64,000 nucleotides of DNA. Origin: Davidsoniella eucalypti (taxonomy: Eukaryota; Ascomycota; Sordariomycetes; Microascales; Ceratocystidaceae). The stretch covers positions 62,001-126,000 of the forward strand of contig RMBW01000058.1 in NCBI GenBank assembly GCA_004009845.1. Reading direction: 5' to 3'. Below, piece by piece: positions 35,371 to 48,684 of the stretch (its first letter is position 1; every line of letters starts with the position of its first letter). The translations under genes and the position numbers were made by a program. The notes under the pieces were generated by a model. That model had not been told where the DNA came from and ran no database searches. It saw nothing but the letters and a program-made list of their open reading frames with translations.

Positions 35371-38300
35371 TTGACTTCAACTTATTGGTAATATACTCTC
35401 AAGATACTTTTAATTCTATTTGACATGTTCAAGATTCATGCCCTACCTTGTAGTACACACCATATCGTATTTCCTTTGTTTTTGGCCCACGACCACCATT
35501 TCACGGCTATTTTCTCCTAATGTCTTCTTCTGGTTGCACACTTATGGCCTTCTGGTCTTGCAAATCCTACCCCTGATACATTGAGACTTGCTCTGTCCTA
35601 TCATGCTTATTTTTGTCAGTTTGGTGTAGATTGCTTCTCGCTTCTGTGATATCGCAAGATTTTATATATCGAAGGAAGGTGGGTTAGGGTTAGATAGAAG
35701 GGTTTTTAAATGGTTGTCTCTTTGGTATGATCTTAGACTGCTAAAGAGATTATTTTCCGGTCCTTTTTTTTTGTTTTTCATAATCAACAAATCATTGATA
35801 CCTCTCAAATATGAATCCTTGAATCGTTGTAGTCTAAAGTGAAAGTGAATAACAGGTGAGATATTCCCATAGCAAGCAGATCAAGTTGACAGGCTTGAAT
35901 TAGATATAGTTGTATAATAGATGCAACAATACCAAGCTTCGGTAGGAGCTAGGTTTAAAGACATGGCAAACGATAGCCTTGGCAGAAGCACGGGAATTGC
36001 CATGTTCGAAATAGGGTTTTTTTTCCTTCTTTTCTATTTTCTTAGCCGGAAGCTCCGGAAGACTCGGAATCTAGAACAATGGTGTCTTTTTGTTGTCTTA
36101 TAGCACGGCACTTGAGTCAACGACTTGGTTGGGATTCGCTATAGGATCATATTGGGTCACGGTATCTTGTGCTATTCTCGTCTTGACTGTCACAAGATAC
36201 ACGTAGACTAGTATATAATCCGAGCTACATTGCATATACGATCATCGTCGCCGTTCACCCACGTGCTGTTCCTGGCCGTCACCCGGAAATAACTGTCAAG
36301 GCCTTCCCCGAAAAGCAAAAGCCAGACGCATCGACCCGCGGCTAGTACGGGAATGCAAAAGCGCTTAGCTTGGTCAAATTTTTTTTTTTAGCCTGAAGCC
36401 CAGCCCTACGTCCAAAAAAAAAGCTTTGGCTAAATTTTTTAGTACTGGCACTTTTTACAACCCGAGGTTTTGTGACGTTTGGCTCGCATCTTTATTTATT
36501 TAAAAAAAAAAATTTAATTTTGGAAAACAACGACAGTGCGTCGCATATGGTGAAATCCGAGTTGAAGTCGCGATGTTAATACCAATGCCTTTCAGTTCTC
36601 TAGTATCATGAAAACCGTGGCAATATTTTGGATCCACATGCAGGTTTTTAGGTGTGTCTAGATCTGCAAAAATTTCTCATATTTATTTCTTGAATATCTG
36701 CATGCGGGCTGTCAAAAATTTGTATGGCAAATTATTATTAATTTTTTTTTACCACTAGAAAAAGATGCGGGCTGCATATGGAAAAATTCGTCTAACTGGA
36801 TTAGGAAACTTACACCACAACAGGAACTTGGTTTCAAAAGTAAGAACACTCGATGGAGAATATTTGAAGAATGAGAGAGGATGAGATGTATCTTGGCTTG
36901 ATCAAGATATCACGAACTCAAGATATCCGAGCTGTTATGAATGTAGAGGAATGACGACCAGATTTCTAGAGAACGCCACTAGAATCAAGCACGAACTATG
37001 GATACCAACAATCTTCGCTGTGGCGTTCTAATTACCGGTCAAAACAATAACAAGTTCGTCCCGAATTTGACATTCCCGCTAGAGAGAGGGGGAAAAAAAA
37101 ATTGGCTGACTATCGAAAAGAACTCCAATTTTTTTTTGTTTGCTACATCTTCTCATCGAGGAAAGTGATCTTCAGGGCACATAATGCGAACTGGTGATAT
37201 CGAATTTTAGTCAACTATTGGTATTTTTTTCGGACTTAATTTCCTCGAAAATATACGTACTTTGTTCTTGCGTTTTTTTTGAACAAGATGCAGTAATTGT
37301 CGCAATCTATCTACTTTTTTTCAGTTCAAATTAGACATTGCATTATTGGATATTCAAGATCAATTGAGTTTTCTGATATTCTTTGCTGAAATACGTAAAA
37401 CATAAGATCGTTGTCTCGAGACAAATACAATATATTTTGATGAATGCTGGAGGCCAACCATTTACAGATTATATGCCTTGGATTTGTTTTGCTGTTCTTA
37501 ATCAACGTTCTAATTTCATTGATCGACACCAGGGCCAACAAAGGGGAGCAAAAAACCCCCAAACAGAAAGGGAAAAAGAGAAAACTCCGATTCAACTAAC
37601 TTGCTATCTGCTTTTTTCTTAATACATCATCTTATAGTGAGAAGCTTTTCTGAATTCTGTTGGTGGCTGGCTTGTTCTCAATCTTCGTTTTTCGCCTTTT
37701 TTCAATGTGCTCTGTGCTTTCCATAACCCCCATGTTTTTTGTTTTTTTATATACTCGTTTTTTTTCTCCATCGTTCATGTCCGACTTGGCAGTCTCAGAA
37801 AAAAGAAACAATAACAAATATGACATCAAACGTATGTTTTTTTTTCTTATACAAAGTGTACAGTTCGACATTACCATGGTCGGTCCGTGCTCACTACATG
37901 CATTTTTCATTCACATGTTTGCGTAGCAAATAAAAGAATTTCGAAGAGAGAAAAAATAGACGTTTGATTATTTCTAGAACAAAGATTAAAGACAAAATTC
38001 CATCCCAAAAGAAGTCCAAGCACCAGTAAACGCCGTTTTGGTTGTTGTTATGATGGTAGTGACAAGGAGGATACCTGGAAAGTAGAGATAGTGATAAACA
38101 AACAATAGTAAAATGAACAATTGCTGTTGTAGAGATGGAAATGGACGGCTCCGTGAGATCGATAGAACTGGAAAAATGTATATCGACACGTAACCTCCAT
38201 TCCCATTACAAAATAATAAATAAAAATCAGAATGCAATGCAATAAAAGAACCAAAACAAGAATCCCGAAGTAAACATCCGCCCATATTGTAGGCACTATA

Positions 38301-38875
38301 CACCCGCCTGTAACGCCCCCTAGTAATATTACTGAATAGAAAGAAAAAAAGAGAGCAAGAAAAAAAACCGTAGAGCCAGAGAAAGGGAAAGATATGTACA
38401 GTCGAAGAAAGGGCAGAAGTGAACGATAAGAGGTCATAACGAGGTGAGACCTCAGTCCGTAAGCGTGATGAAGCTTTCATTCCAGTTTTTCGTTGAAGAG
38501 GGAGTAGCAACCGGCCGTGTCAATCAAAAAAGAGATGCACCCAGCCTACGGAATGTAGTGGGCGCGATATATTAGTTGGGTCGAGTTGTCTGTGTGTAGT
38601 AAGATGCCACAGGGAGAATAAAGATGGGCAATCGTGTCCGGGTAGAGGAAGAATGGCGTTTGCTTTGCGATTAGAAGCAGCCGAAGAAGGGCCAAGAGAG
38701 AGTTGGGTATAGATGGATCGAATAGTGTTGGAGAAGTCGCCAACTAGGAAGGCCGTTGTGTCGTATGCTGTACACCATGACTATCTAAGCCATGTATAAC
38801 AGCCATGGCTGCGGTAACACACCCATCTCATAGAGATATTCCGCATAGAGAAAGAAGCCAAGAAAATATGACATC
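35371..38875. other. AT-rich gene-free region
   Basis: It contains TTAGGGTTAG at about 35685, many A and T runs (for example 36375-36510 and 37090-37140), and no open frame with protein-like features. The right end is the 3' flank of the small membrane-protein gene. Confidence 0.55.
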
Positions 38876-39364
38876 TTAGTTGCGCTTGTCGTCGCCCCAA
38901 ATAGTGGCGCCTAGAGGTTTGCTGATACCGAAACCAACGGCTACTGCGATACCAATGATTAGGAAACCAATGACGACCTTGGCTATGATGCGATTGCGCT
39001 TTCCCAGGCGAGCCAGACCAGTGCAAGAACGCTCCTTCTTGGCCGCTCTAGCCTTGCGCTTCCAGTGGTCCTGGCCAGGCCATACCTGGCAGTCTGTGTT
39101 TTTGTTGAGAGTCATGGACTTGCGCAGGTTGCGCGAATTGCTGGGAAGCATGGCCTCGACATCGGTATCGAAGCCGTTGCCTTGATGGTACGAAGGAGGA
39201 GACACAACTTGGCTTTCTTGCACGTCCAGGCTCTTTTCGTGAAGTGTTGAGTCAGTGCTAGCATCGGTGGCGGTCGATCTGCTATAGTTTAATGGCGCGG
39301 CAGTAGTGAGCTGGATACTGGATTCAGGAACAGCCTTCGAAGAGGAGTCTTGTGATTGTGACAT
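38876..39364 (-). CDS. Conserved small single-pass membrane protein
   Basis: A 162-residue single-exon protein. The first 85 residues are Ser/Thr-rich and hydrophilic. A conserved-looking block DCQVWPGQDHWKRKARAAKK follows, then a basic segment with a Cys and one membrane helix (RIIAKVVIGFLIIGIAVAVGFGI, about 127-149). It ends SKPLGATIWGDDKRN. I recall a similar block before a single helix in hypothetical proteins of filamentous ascomycetes, so it is likely a real gene of unknown function, with the N-terminus probably cytosolic. It stands alone in a repeat-rich stretch. The ATG at 39364 is the first in frame. Confidence 0.75.
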   Translation of the reverse strand: MSQSQDSSSKAVPESSIQLTTAAPLNYSRSTATDASTDSTLHEKSLDVQESQVVSPPSYHQGNGFDTDVEAMLPSNSRNLRKSMTLNKNTDCQVWPGQDHWKRKARAAKKERSCTGLARLGKRNRIIAKVVIGFLIIGIAVAVGFGISKPLGATIWGDDKRN

Positions 39365-42300
39365 TTTGGCCTTTGTGTCTGAGTATGAGAGTGGCGCGTA
39401 TGGAGAAAGAAAGATGTATTGTGAGAGAGTAGTAGAGTGATAAGAGGCTCAAAGTAGCAATGGAAGGATAATATCAAGCAAACGAGTGAATGAAGAGAAA
39501 AAGAGAAATGTAGGGCACGGTATCGGACTAAATGATGTGGGAGTAAAAGCACTTTAAAGGAAGCTTGCGAGTTGGAAAGAAACTAGGCTTTAGTTACTGG
39601 CGTACAATTATTAGTACACAGAGAAAAGTAAGAGGTAAGAAGATGTGAGTGACACTAGCAACTAGCAGCACAAAATGTGTTAGCGTCGTAGTAATGGTAA
39701 GTAGCGGCCGTCCGGATTGAGAACCCAGTAGGAGAAAAGAGAGTTTAGAGAGACTAGAGAAAGAAGATAGCAGGGAGAAGCTCGAGACAGGGGACGATCG
39801 ATGGCAGGTGAGGGCAACTTATGCCTGTTGAATTGGATGGATGGGATGTGCAGCCAGGGAATGGTCTGCCACCACTGTAACTGTAACTATTGCTAGTACC
39901 AGGTCCAAGCCAAGCCAGCCAGCCAGCCTAGAAAAACCAGAAAAGCAAATGCGTCTTAAGCAAGAGGAGAACGGCGTTTATGCGGTGTGGTTCAGATGCT
40001 TGTTCTTGTTCAAGCAATCCCGAGCAATGTCAAGCGGCCGTGTTGGGGTGAAGCTTGGCTAGAGAAGTTGTTTGAGATGGTCTGCTTCGAAATGCTTTGG
40101 TGTGGTGTGAGAAGGAGAAGGGGGCGGTCAGGTGAATTGGTAGACAACTGGGCTAGTCGAGCGCAGAAGGCATATATTAGAGATACAGAGCGATAATAGT
40201 TGCGGTTGCTGGAACGTCCTGCAAGAGCCAGGGCCCATGTATTAGCGGATGCGTTTCAGAAAGTGAATGCAGATAGTGCGATGTACGAAGGATTGGACGA
40301 GAAAATGGAATAAAACAAAAAGGAAACAGAACAGGGGGAGCATCAATTGATTGATTTGATAGCAAATAGATGGGCAGACGGATGGGCGATCAACAGCAAC
40401 AAGTAGCTGGGCAAAGAGAAGAAAGAGGCTTACTAGAATGGTATCAGGGGAAGAAGAGACCGAAAGACTTCTCGGGATAAGGGCACGAAGATAATAAACA
40501 GATGAAAAAAGAACAAACCAGTTTACAACAGTGTAACTTACGGCTAGTTTCGCGAGATGGGCTGGTTTGCCCTGTTGAAGCTGTGTTGTGGTGCTTTTGC
40601 TTGATCGGGACGATAATGTGTGATTGTGCCTTTTGTATACTGATTGGTCTTTGTGAGACTCTGCAGAACCTTTTCTTCTCGCCAAATAGTGGATTGGACG
40701 GACTGGGTTGCAAAGTGCGATGGATGAAGAATAGAAAATGACGGGGTACAAGATAGTTTTCTCGTTTGTGGGCTTGACGATGCGAAAAAAGGCTGGAGTC
40801 TCCATATACAAATCTATAGGAATTACAGCAGCTACATCCAGTAGTTTCCGAGTGTGGCCACGCACGTGATTACAGCCCTTTTCCGCAATCAACAAAGTCC
40901 ATTTCCTTATTCTAGTCGCATCTCCTTCAGCAAAGCAATGTCTAGATTACATACTACAAGATTGGCTGTCGTGATCCAGTGAGCTCATCTTCGAGCAGCT
41001 TTCAGATGACAATGCCGTGGTCGGCCAACCATTCAGCGCGACCCAGACATTAGTATTTGGCATGTTGTATTACTTTTTTCTTATTCTTATGTTATCAGTT
41101 CTTGGGCACGAGTAGCTGGTACCTCGTCTATGCACGCCGTTTGTGCGCTGCATGACGTACCAGCTACACGCACAGGCCTCAGGGACAAGCGAAGTCCAAG
41201 CAGAAAGCAAAAGTGCGAGCCCACTAAAATAATAGAGCTATTAGGCCGGTTCAGGCGCGTTTGTTCCTTAGCTGGCCAAAAGCCATCCACCCACCTTTTT
41301 CGTCCTAGGTGCATCAAATATTTTTCAGACGGTCAAAGTACCCGTGACATTCCCTAGGTCGTAATTTGTTACAGTGGTTAAAGTCACCGGTACAGCGGTA
41401 AGTTCCTCAATTTCCCATCAGTAATTGTATCCCTCTCAAAAAAAAAAAAAAAAAAAAAAAAAGGAAACGATGGCCAATATTATTGAAATGCTACGGCGGC
41501 TTAAGCTTCAATCCACGCAAAGAGACTTCAGGCTTTCTTTGGTTTAAGTATGCTTCTAGATGCTTTCTGATGGTCGGTAGTCCCTCTTCCTTCGAAAAGA
41601 AGCATGCTACCAAATCGATACAAGACCAAGAATATCCTCTTGGAGGCTATCTACATAGTACAGATAAGTAGTATACAAATACCACTATCTGTAGGCATCA
41701 ACTCTAGGTTTCAAGGCCGTACAGTCCCTCCATCCATCCCAATCTGGTCCAATCCGCAGTCCGCAGTATCTTGGCTTGACTATATCTAACGTCCACCTGT
41801 CCGCAGCATCAACAGGTAACGCAGCACAAAACCACAGCCGCTGATCAACTGATTTCAAACTAAGTCCTTGTATTCTCGATGTCTACAGACTTCGGCCGGA
41901 GGCGAAAAATAGAACACGACAGAGAAAAATAAGAAAAAAAGAAAATTAACATGGTGCCATCAGGATTTAGGTCTAGTAATCCTATTGTTACAGCTGCATG
42001 CCGCTTCTTCATGAAAGTCTAGATCAAGCACTGCGAGGCGAATGTTGCTTTTAGATATTTTATGCTATCGTAGTGTACCAAGACAAGGCTGGGAACAGTC
42101 TCTGATTCAGTAGAGAGAAACAGAAACAACAGTCCTTATGCATGTTCTTGGGTCTCGGCTTCTCGACTCTGCGAAACAGAGACAGTCTCTGTCTTTCATG
42201 TACCTCTTGTTTCCAAAGGAGGGGGTACCAGCGGACAAGAAACTCCCTTAACCCGTCCGCCCGCCCAATATACTGATACAGGCACAATTAATCAACAATA

Positions 42301-45300
42301 GTGTTGCAAGGCACAGATAGACGAGCTAAGATACATGTAGACAAGGCCCAATATTCTCCCCGATCTAGAGAAAGACGCTTTCTAAACCAAGCTTCATCTT
42401 GCAATAAGAACACTAGCTAGTTTCAAGGCTTTATTCCTTCAGGTCTCATGATCCCGCCCTTTCTCTAGCATGGCATGGCACGATCTAACAAGTTCAGCCT
42501 TTTTTCCCAGTCGGACTATCCGTTTGCCTAGCAGAAGAAGCCTTTATCCTTCACAGGCCACGTTTTGTTCTTTCTTATTGAATATGGCGGCAGTAGTCTT
42601 AGATTACTATACATTGTCATGATTAAATCAAGAATAGCTTTTCACTACTGACTCTGTTTAGAGCGACGCGTCATCTAACTAGCTAACTGTTAATTTTATT
42701 TCTTATTTTTTAGACAGATAATACATGTATCTTCGGCTCGTCATTTTCTTTATTTCTGTCAATCGGATATCTAGACGTACAACGGTTCTTTTGGCGTGTT
42801 TGCATGGTCCAAACTGCCACGAATCATAATAAACAGGGTCTTTATCTTAATTTTTATTCTTTCTTCTTACTGTCTTCTTCTTCGTTCTATAGTGGTAAAA
42901 TTCGTGTTATACGATCGGACCAGATCACATCAGATCAGGGCTGGGTTGGGCTTCCCAGCCCTCCTCATCCAATTTTGTCTACTAGACCGCCTAAGTATAT
43001 TCCCTAGAATTAGGTTGGCTGTCATAATGCCCTATGGAGTAAACTATTACTCCAGAGAGTAGCGTGGCTTGACTTGGCTGTATTATTGCTTCCTTACATC
43101 CATCCATGTTGACCCGCGAGATAATAGCATAACACTAATCAGCAACATCCCACTTACTATCAATGTTATTTCAGGGGAACACGAAATCGAACGGCTGGCT
43201 AGCCTGGAAAGGGATAGTTTGGAGGGGAAGCGTTTATGAGCGAACATGGGCTATCTAAGGTTGGGGGCCAAATCATCAAATAACATAGTTGTACGTTATG
43301 TATCGAAGCCCCATCTATAGTCATATCAGGCAGGCTAAACTCGGCTGGTCAACCATACGTTTATCTATATGTATACTAGCATGTCCAACCATGAATCGAC
43401 ATCATCGGTTGATCTTGTTTACCAAACTAGCCCTCAGATAAGGCCTTCCTTGCATCATTGGGCATGATACACATTCTCGTTTTTATTTATTAGTTCAGGA
43501 CAAACCAGTAAGCTGCTAAGCGAGGAGTTAGGTGTGCCCAAGTGAGAGAGCAATCTCATCACGTATTGTATAAACTACATATAACTTGTTTCATTTCAGG
43601 ACAGGCAGTTGTCGGTCGTATAACACATGGGGTTATACGACAAAAGCCTTTTCAGATAGCATGTAGTTGTAGGTCTTTGCGAAGCAGGTCCGACTTCGAA
43701 ATAGACGCAAGCAAGACAACTCGTCCATTTACAATCATTCACACGGATCGATCGTTCAGAGACCGACAACTTCATAGACATCCAATCATTTTGAGTCAAA
43801 AGACACGCGTTCGGTGTTGATATGAGATGTTCATGTGTTGTGTACCTTGATGTTCCCTTCCGAGTCATATTTGCAATTATTACCAATAGTGATTCAAGGG
43901 ATCTTCGCCCGTGATCAAGGCATAGAAGCCGGCATTGGAATATGGGTGTTCTTTTGTCAATATATTACACGAATATCATATATGATAGGAGTGGCATTTG
44001 ATACCACTATATGCTCTAATATCATCCTAGGACGACATCAACCTGAAGATAACGTATCAGCCATGAACAATATTAGAGTTCTCAAACAATATCTTGCTTG
44101 TATGCCATGGCTCGATATTGTACTGCTCAAGAGAAGGCCATTTTTATGCACTACGTGATAATGCGTAATCTAGTAGAAAAAGGAAATACTTAGTTATATA
44201 TTTAGCACACAAAAAGCAATACAGCTTTTGTAAAGTCCACTCAAAAAACGAAAGCACCTTGATGAAGCCTCGATATCATTTTAAATGGTGGCTTTAAGAC
44301 ACCCATTAGCCGTCTTATAAGTATGTTGTTTTCTGGCTCTGCTCTTACATGTCTATACGCCTTAATTAAGCGAATAATGTCTTTAGTCAGGTAGTCTGAG
44401 CTGTACGCCAAATCCTTCATACGGCGAAGAGTCCGAGCCAGGCTTCATTCTATATGATGAAGTGCTACACTTGAGATGAGTGTGTCGTAGCACTATTGAA
44501 CAAAGTTCCAGTCATAGCATATCAAGTTACACATCCGATGTATGGCGAAAAGCTCTTGAGGTGCATTCTTTTATAATGACAAGAGACGGCCAAGATCTCT
44601 AGATTCTCTAATGAATGATATATGTTTCCGATCCGTCATAGCGGTGATGGTGGGTGGGTGCCTAACACTAAATTGTGATGCTAGGTTGTAGTCGTAGCAC
44701 CTTCAATAGTTAACAACGAGGTCACATCAGAGACCTTGTTAGATATCAAGCACAATACTTATAATTGTTTCTTTGGAATCCCGCTTTAGAGGGGTTGCAT
44801 TGCGTAGACGAATCCATACGAGGTTCTTCATAAGTACACACTGTACAGCTTGCATGTTTTGGATTCTCAGCTCTTGTCACGGGCGGCTCTTCTTTACCTT
44901 CCTTGTACGAACAAGTATTTGAGATTCAAGATCCCTTTTTGGCCAGTCATAGTCCTCTTTGATTCTGGATGGAGGAACTGTGAACGGCCTTGTTTGTAAC
45001 CCTATCTGCCCGTGCACGTCTTTGATATTGACGATTCTTCCAGACAACCAAAGTGTGGGCTCCTTTGTCGCTTTTATCATATGAAAGTTTTAGCAATCTC
45101 CGTCGAATCAACATGAGGCGAGTTGCCTTCACTATTTATACTACCGTCAATACCCGAATAACATTCAGTTAGTCCATTCTTTAGCATTTTGTCAAAAAGG
45201 GAAACGATTGACGGGGTTTCATTCCCGTTGTGCAACTATACTGTACCAGCCACAGACAGCTAAGGAATTGAGGATCTGTTGCTACGGGCAATGCCGCATA

Positions 45301-45489
45301 GTATATGTAGTGATGATTAAAGCCTAGAATGATGTATATGAGCAAACAGTGGTTCAACGGGCCTTTAAAGGCTTCACTTTCTAGTTACTCAGTAGGATCG
45401 GAATGTTGGGACTGTGTCGTTCTTTTTTTCTATACCAATATCCGATAAATATACAACCTCCCTAGTAAAGTAGATACAACTATACTCTG
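39365..45489. other. 6.1 kb gene-poor region
   Basis: The left part is the promoter and leader of the small membrane-protein gene. A strong hairpin lies at 41112-41167 and a 25-base A run at 41438-41462. A minus-strand stretch (about 44210-45130) has protein-like blocks broken by stops, which I cannot assign. Nothing else is supported. Confidence 0.5.
41112..41167. repeat. Perfect 11-bp inverted repeat, 56-base hairpin
   Basis: GTAGCTGGTAC (41112-41122) and GTACCAGCTAC (41157-41167) are exact reverse complements. Inside, GCAC (41132-41135) can pair with GTGC (41143-41146), so the whole can fold into an extended stem-loop. Confidence 0.8.
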
Positions 45490-47418
45490 TCGTGCCCCAC
45501 AATATTCATTACTAATGGTGCTCCGCAATAAGATCAAGGCGGTAGCAGGTTTTACTTTCTGTATCTACTCTTCGGTACAACATCAAAAAGGCCAACCTAC
45601 CTTCAACAGCTCGTAGACCACACGGTGGCCATAACAAGCGTCTTTCTTCTGTGCAAGAGTCTTCTCTAGTATCCTATCTTGACTTTTTTATATCTATAAG
45701 TTGGCCTTCCCCTGACGAATTTAATGCTCCAATCGACCACCAACCACATCCTCCTTCAGCAGCAATGGGAAAATTCTGCCACTTCAACTTCGACTTCCTG
45801 TCAATCAACTCTCCAACTGGAAAGCTCAAATTCCAATGAATCTACTGAACAGCCATCAGTAGTTGGGAAAGGCTGGGTCAGACGGGGTTTTCTTTTCTTT
45901 TTGGGAAGCCGAGTTGTGAAGTAAGGCACCATCTCGCCGAGAAGCTGAAATCATAGAAGATGTGAACGATTGGGTTCTTAGACTCCAAAACACTGTTCGT
46001 GAATATCCTATTCAATAAGGCGATATTTGGAATATGGATGGGACTGGATTCCAGTTGGGCCAGCCTAAGTCTATTCTTGCTATCACTGATATACATTCCA
46101 CTGTTCCTTCTATCCCTCTTGCGCCTAACAAGGAGACTATCACGGCTACTGAGGTTGCCTCTACGAATGGCACCATTCCACCATTTATTGGTGATAACAT
46201 TCCACCATCTATTCTTCTAAAGGGCTCAGTTCACATGGCCCATTGGTATCTGCAACCTGAGCTTGACCGCCGTGCTAAATTGGCTATTAGTCCTACTGAG
46301 TTTACCAATAGTAGCTTAACAGTACAATGGCTACAACATTTTAATAAGTGTATTGCCAATCGTCGCAAAGGTTTATACTCTCTACTACTCATTGATGGTC
46401 ACGCCTCACGCAAGTCTTTTGAGTTTGTTTCGAAATGCCGGGAGTACAAACTCATCCCATTCTAACTCCCTTCTCATACAACCCATTTCCTCCAGCCCCT
46501 TGATGTTTGTGTTTTCCAGCCAATGAAGCTGGCTTATTCCCAAGCTCTCCATGAAATCATTTCATCTGGCCACCGCAAAATTACCAAAGATACTTTTCTT
46601 ACACTGATTATCTAAGTATGTCAGAAGGCCATGTGTGTTACAATGATCAGATCAGCATTCAAGAAGACTGGAATCTTCTCATGTAACCCTCTAGTCCCTC
46701 CAGCCATAGCTTGATCGGCAAGAACGCCATGCCCCTCGTCCTTCAACCCCATCTTCCCAGAATGAAGACTCTCAAGATGCCGGTTTTGATACTCATCAAA
46801 CTCCACAAACTAAAGAGTGGTTTGTTGAGATGGCTGATTTCATTCTAGAGTCTATCGACAATGGGGCAGACAAAAGACTCATCTATAATGGAGTCGTCAA
46901 AATGTCACGAGGTGCTTTACCTTTATATGATGATCGAGCATTACTTGAAACCGGTATTGAAGAGATGACGAGAATTAGATTTGCAGAGGCGTCACAACTC
47001 CGGAATTCCCGTGAAAGACTTCGGGGAAACGGCGTGATAGAAGTATTACCTGCCCAACGCCAGATTGCACGAAGAACTCAGGGGAAGGCCAATTTATATA
47101 TATATAAAAGTCAAGATAGGCTACCAAACAAGACTCTTGTACAGAAGAAAGACGCTTGTTATGGCCACCGTGTGGTCTACGAGCTGTTGAAGGTAGGTTG
47201 GCCTTTTTTATGTGTACCATGTGATAGTTGCAATTGGACCCTCGGGGTGTTCAAAATGATATGCCACTGCATCTGTTTCTTCCATTTTTTAAGAATTGCT
47301 GATGATATCACGAAAAGGAAGGATGGAGGTTAGGAAGTTGTTGATGAAAGTAAAACCTGCTGCCGCCTTGATCTTAGGGCGGAGCACCATCAATGATAAA
47401 TATTGTGGGACGCGGCAC
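45490..47418. mobile_element. Degenerate Pogo/Fot1-type DNA transposon with long imperfect inverted repeats
   Basis: The left arm (45490-45715) and right arm (47079-47418) are inverted copies sharing CCCACAATATT, ATGGTGCTCCGC, AGATCAAGGCGG, AGCAGGTTTTACTTTC, AAAAAGGCCAACCTACC and a following block of about 130 bases. The left arm lacks about 120 bases present in the right. Both arms read, inward, as the N-terminal part of a transposase (LPSTARRPHGGHNKRLSSVQ). A single DDE transposase remnant lies between, in plus orientation. So either the element has very long terminal repeats, or a second, truncated copy inserted in opposite orientation. Confidence 0.7.
45585..47120 (+). pseudogene. Pogo/Fot1-type DDE transposase remnant
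   Basis: Blocks in order: a DNA-binding start (LPSTARRPHGGHNKRLSSVQ), a CENP-B-type segment (PSVVGKGWVRR), then EIIEDVNDWVLRLQNTVREY and a stop, then NMDGTGFQLGQ with the first catalytic Asp. The frame 46034-46465 continues with VTATEVASTNGTIPP-like sequence and LLIDGHASRKSFEF with the second Asp. After a stop at 46463 it goes on in frame with HFLQPLDVCVF, the third Asp, and then SAFKKTGIFSCNPL. A C-terminal helical stretch follows (46790-47100, ending near RLRGNGVIEVLPAQRQIARR). At least three internal stops make it inactive. The E of the usual MDETGF is Gly here. Confidence 0.72.
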
Positions 47419-47539
47419 GGCCAACGCAGCTCTTTAGACTACATGTAGAGTGGCTTGTTGAGAAGTGTCGTCATGTTTTCCCATTTGATGATTGCCGATG
47501 AAGATCTTGCCTTTGATGAGAAGATGAAAACTAGGGTTT

Positions 47540-47542
<3 letters not shown>

Positions 47543-47572
<30 letters not shown>
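47543..47572. repeat. (TA)n microsatellite
   Basis: About 15 tandem TA units, just before the R2 fragments. Confidence 0.9.
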
Positions 47573-47578
<6 letters not shown>

Positions 47579-47628
47579 TTATTCAGGTCCTGATGCAGCT
47601 GACAGCTGATATAGATAGTTATGTAACA

Positions 47629-47790
47629 ATTCGGTATCTAAGATACCGGCCCTGAACTAATACTAATATACAATGTAAGGTGAAGGACAACCTATTTCTC
47701 TACAGTGAAAGGCCACTGAGATACAGAACATTTGTTATGGTTTCGTTATATGCTATTATTCTTGCGCATTCCAGCTTCTAATCCTCTACA
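47629..47790 (-). repeat. Dispersed repeat R2, right-part copy
   Basis: It matches 23325-23475 through CCCTGAACTA, GGTGAAGGACAACCTA, GGCCACTGAGATACAGAACA and ATGGTTTCGTTATATGCTAT. It starts beside a small palindrome (CGGTATCTAAGATACCG). Confidence 0.8.
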
Positions 47791-47879
47791 GGAAAAAACC
47801 TACCTTGTTGAAAACCTGTCTCGAAACTTCCGCACTTAGCCCATTGTATTACAAACCCTCTTTTTTTAATTCTTTTTTT

Positions 47880-47972
47880 TTCAAGGTGGAAATAGAGCTT
47901 CAATAGCTATGTAGCACCTCGGTATCCTAAGATACAGCCCTGAACTAATACTAGTATACAAACCCTCTTAGA
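47880..47972 (-). repeat. Dispersed repeat R2, left-part copy
   Basis: It matches 23276-23350 through CAAGGTGGAAAT, AGCTATGTAGCACCTCG and CAGCCCTGAACTA. It begins beside a T-rich tract, like the copy at 23270. Confidence 0.78.
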
Positions 47973-48684
47973 ACAGTATGGTTTCCACCTAGCAACTACT
48001 ACCATTGGCATCGAGCTAACTTCAGTAGTTTTGCCCCAACTAGAACAGGGGGGTTATGTGTGTTTTTATAGTCTTGTTTTTCCAGCATAAGACAGAAATC
48101 AAGCTCGTGATACCATGACCACCATATAAATATATACGAGAGTTGTATTTCAAACTGGGCCTCAGTATGACGCAAATCTGCCAATATTGTCATCACGACC
48201 AATAGTTATTCTAAGAGCCATGAGTTCTTACTCTACAAATAGCACCTCGTGATGCACTCGATGTAGAACTAGACGTGATCCTCTGGAATGCTGGCTCGTA
48301 AAAGACTGACGTGTTGCGCCTCGGGAACGGGCGGCATGCACGCCAAATGCACGCCAGATCGGGGTTTAGAAATGGACAGTGCAGGTCTGCCCAGATCAAG
48401 CCAGTTGACTGGAACTGAGTTGTCCAGTTGCCGACCCGGGAGACGAATACTTATAAAGAGCAAGAGCTGCAAGTGTTGCTTGTTTTGGTGGCTCGATAGA
48501 TCTCGCTCGTTCAACGAAGTATCTTCTAACTCTTTTAGTTTCATCACGATAGTACAAAGTCTACTGGTCAGATCGCAGCCTTTTTTACGATTATATTACT
48601 TATATCTAGCCTCTAGCCTTAGCCATTTTTGCTATCCATCGTCGTAGCTCTTAGCTTTGACAGCACATATCATACTATAGAAAG

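Larger units (their letters stand above)
47419..48684. other. Repeat-rich intergenic region
   Basis: It contains a (TA)n microsatellite (47543-47572), two R2 fragments, and the promoter of the secreted protein at 48685. No supported gene. Confidence 0.55.

Noticed and set aside
43835..44158. 107-residue open frame
   Set aside because: No domain or conserved pattern; composition looks like translated AT-rich non-coding DNA.
46830..47333. 167-residue open frame taken as an independent gene
   Set aside because: It continues from the transposase C-terminal region into the right inverted repeat, so it is part of the element.
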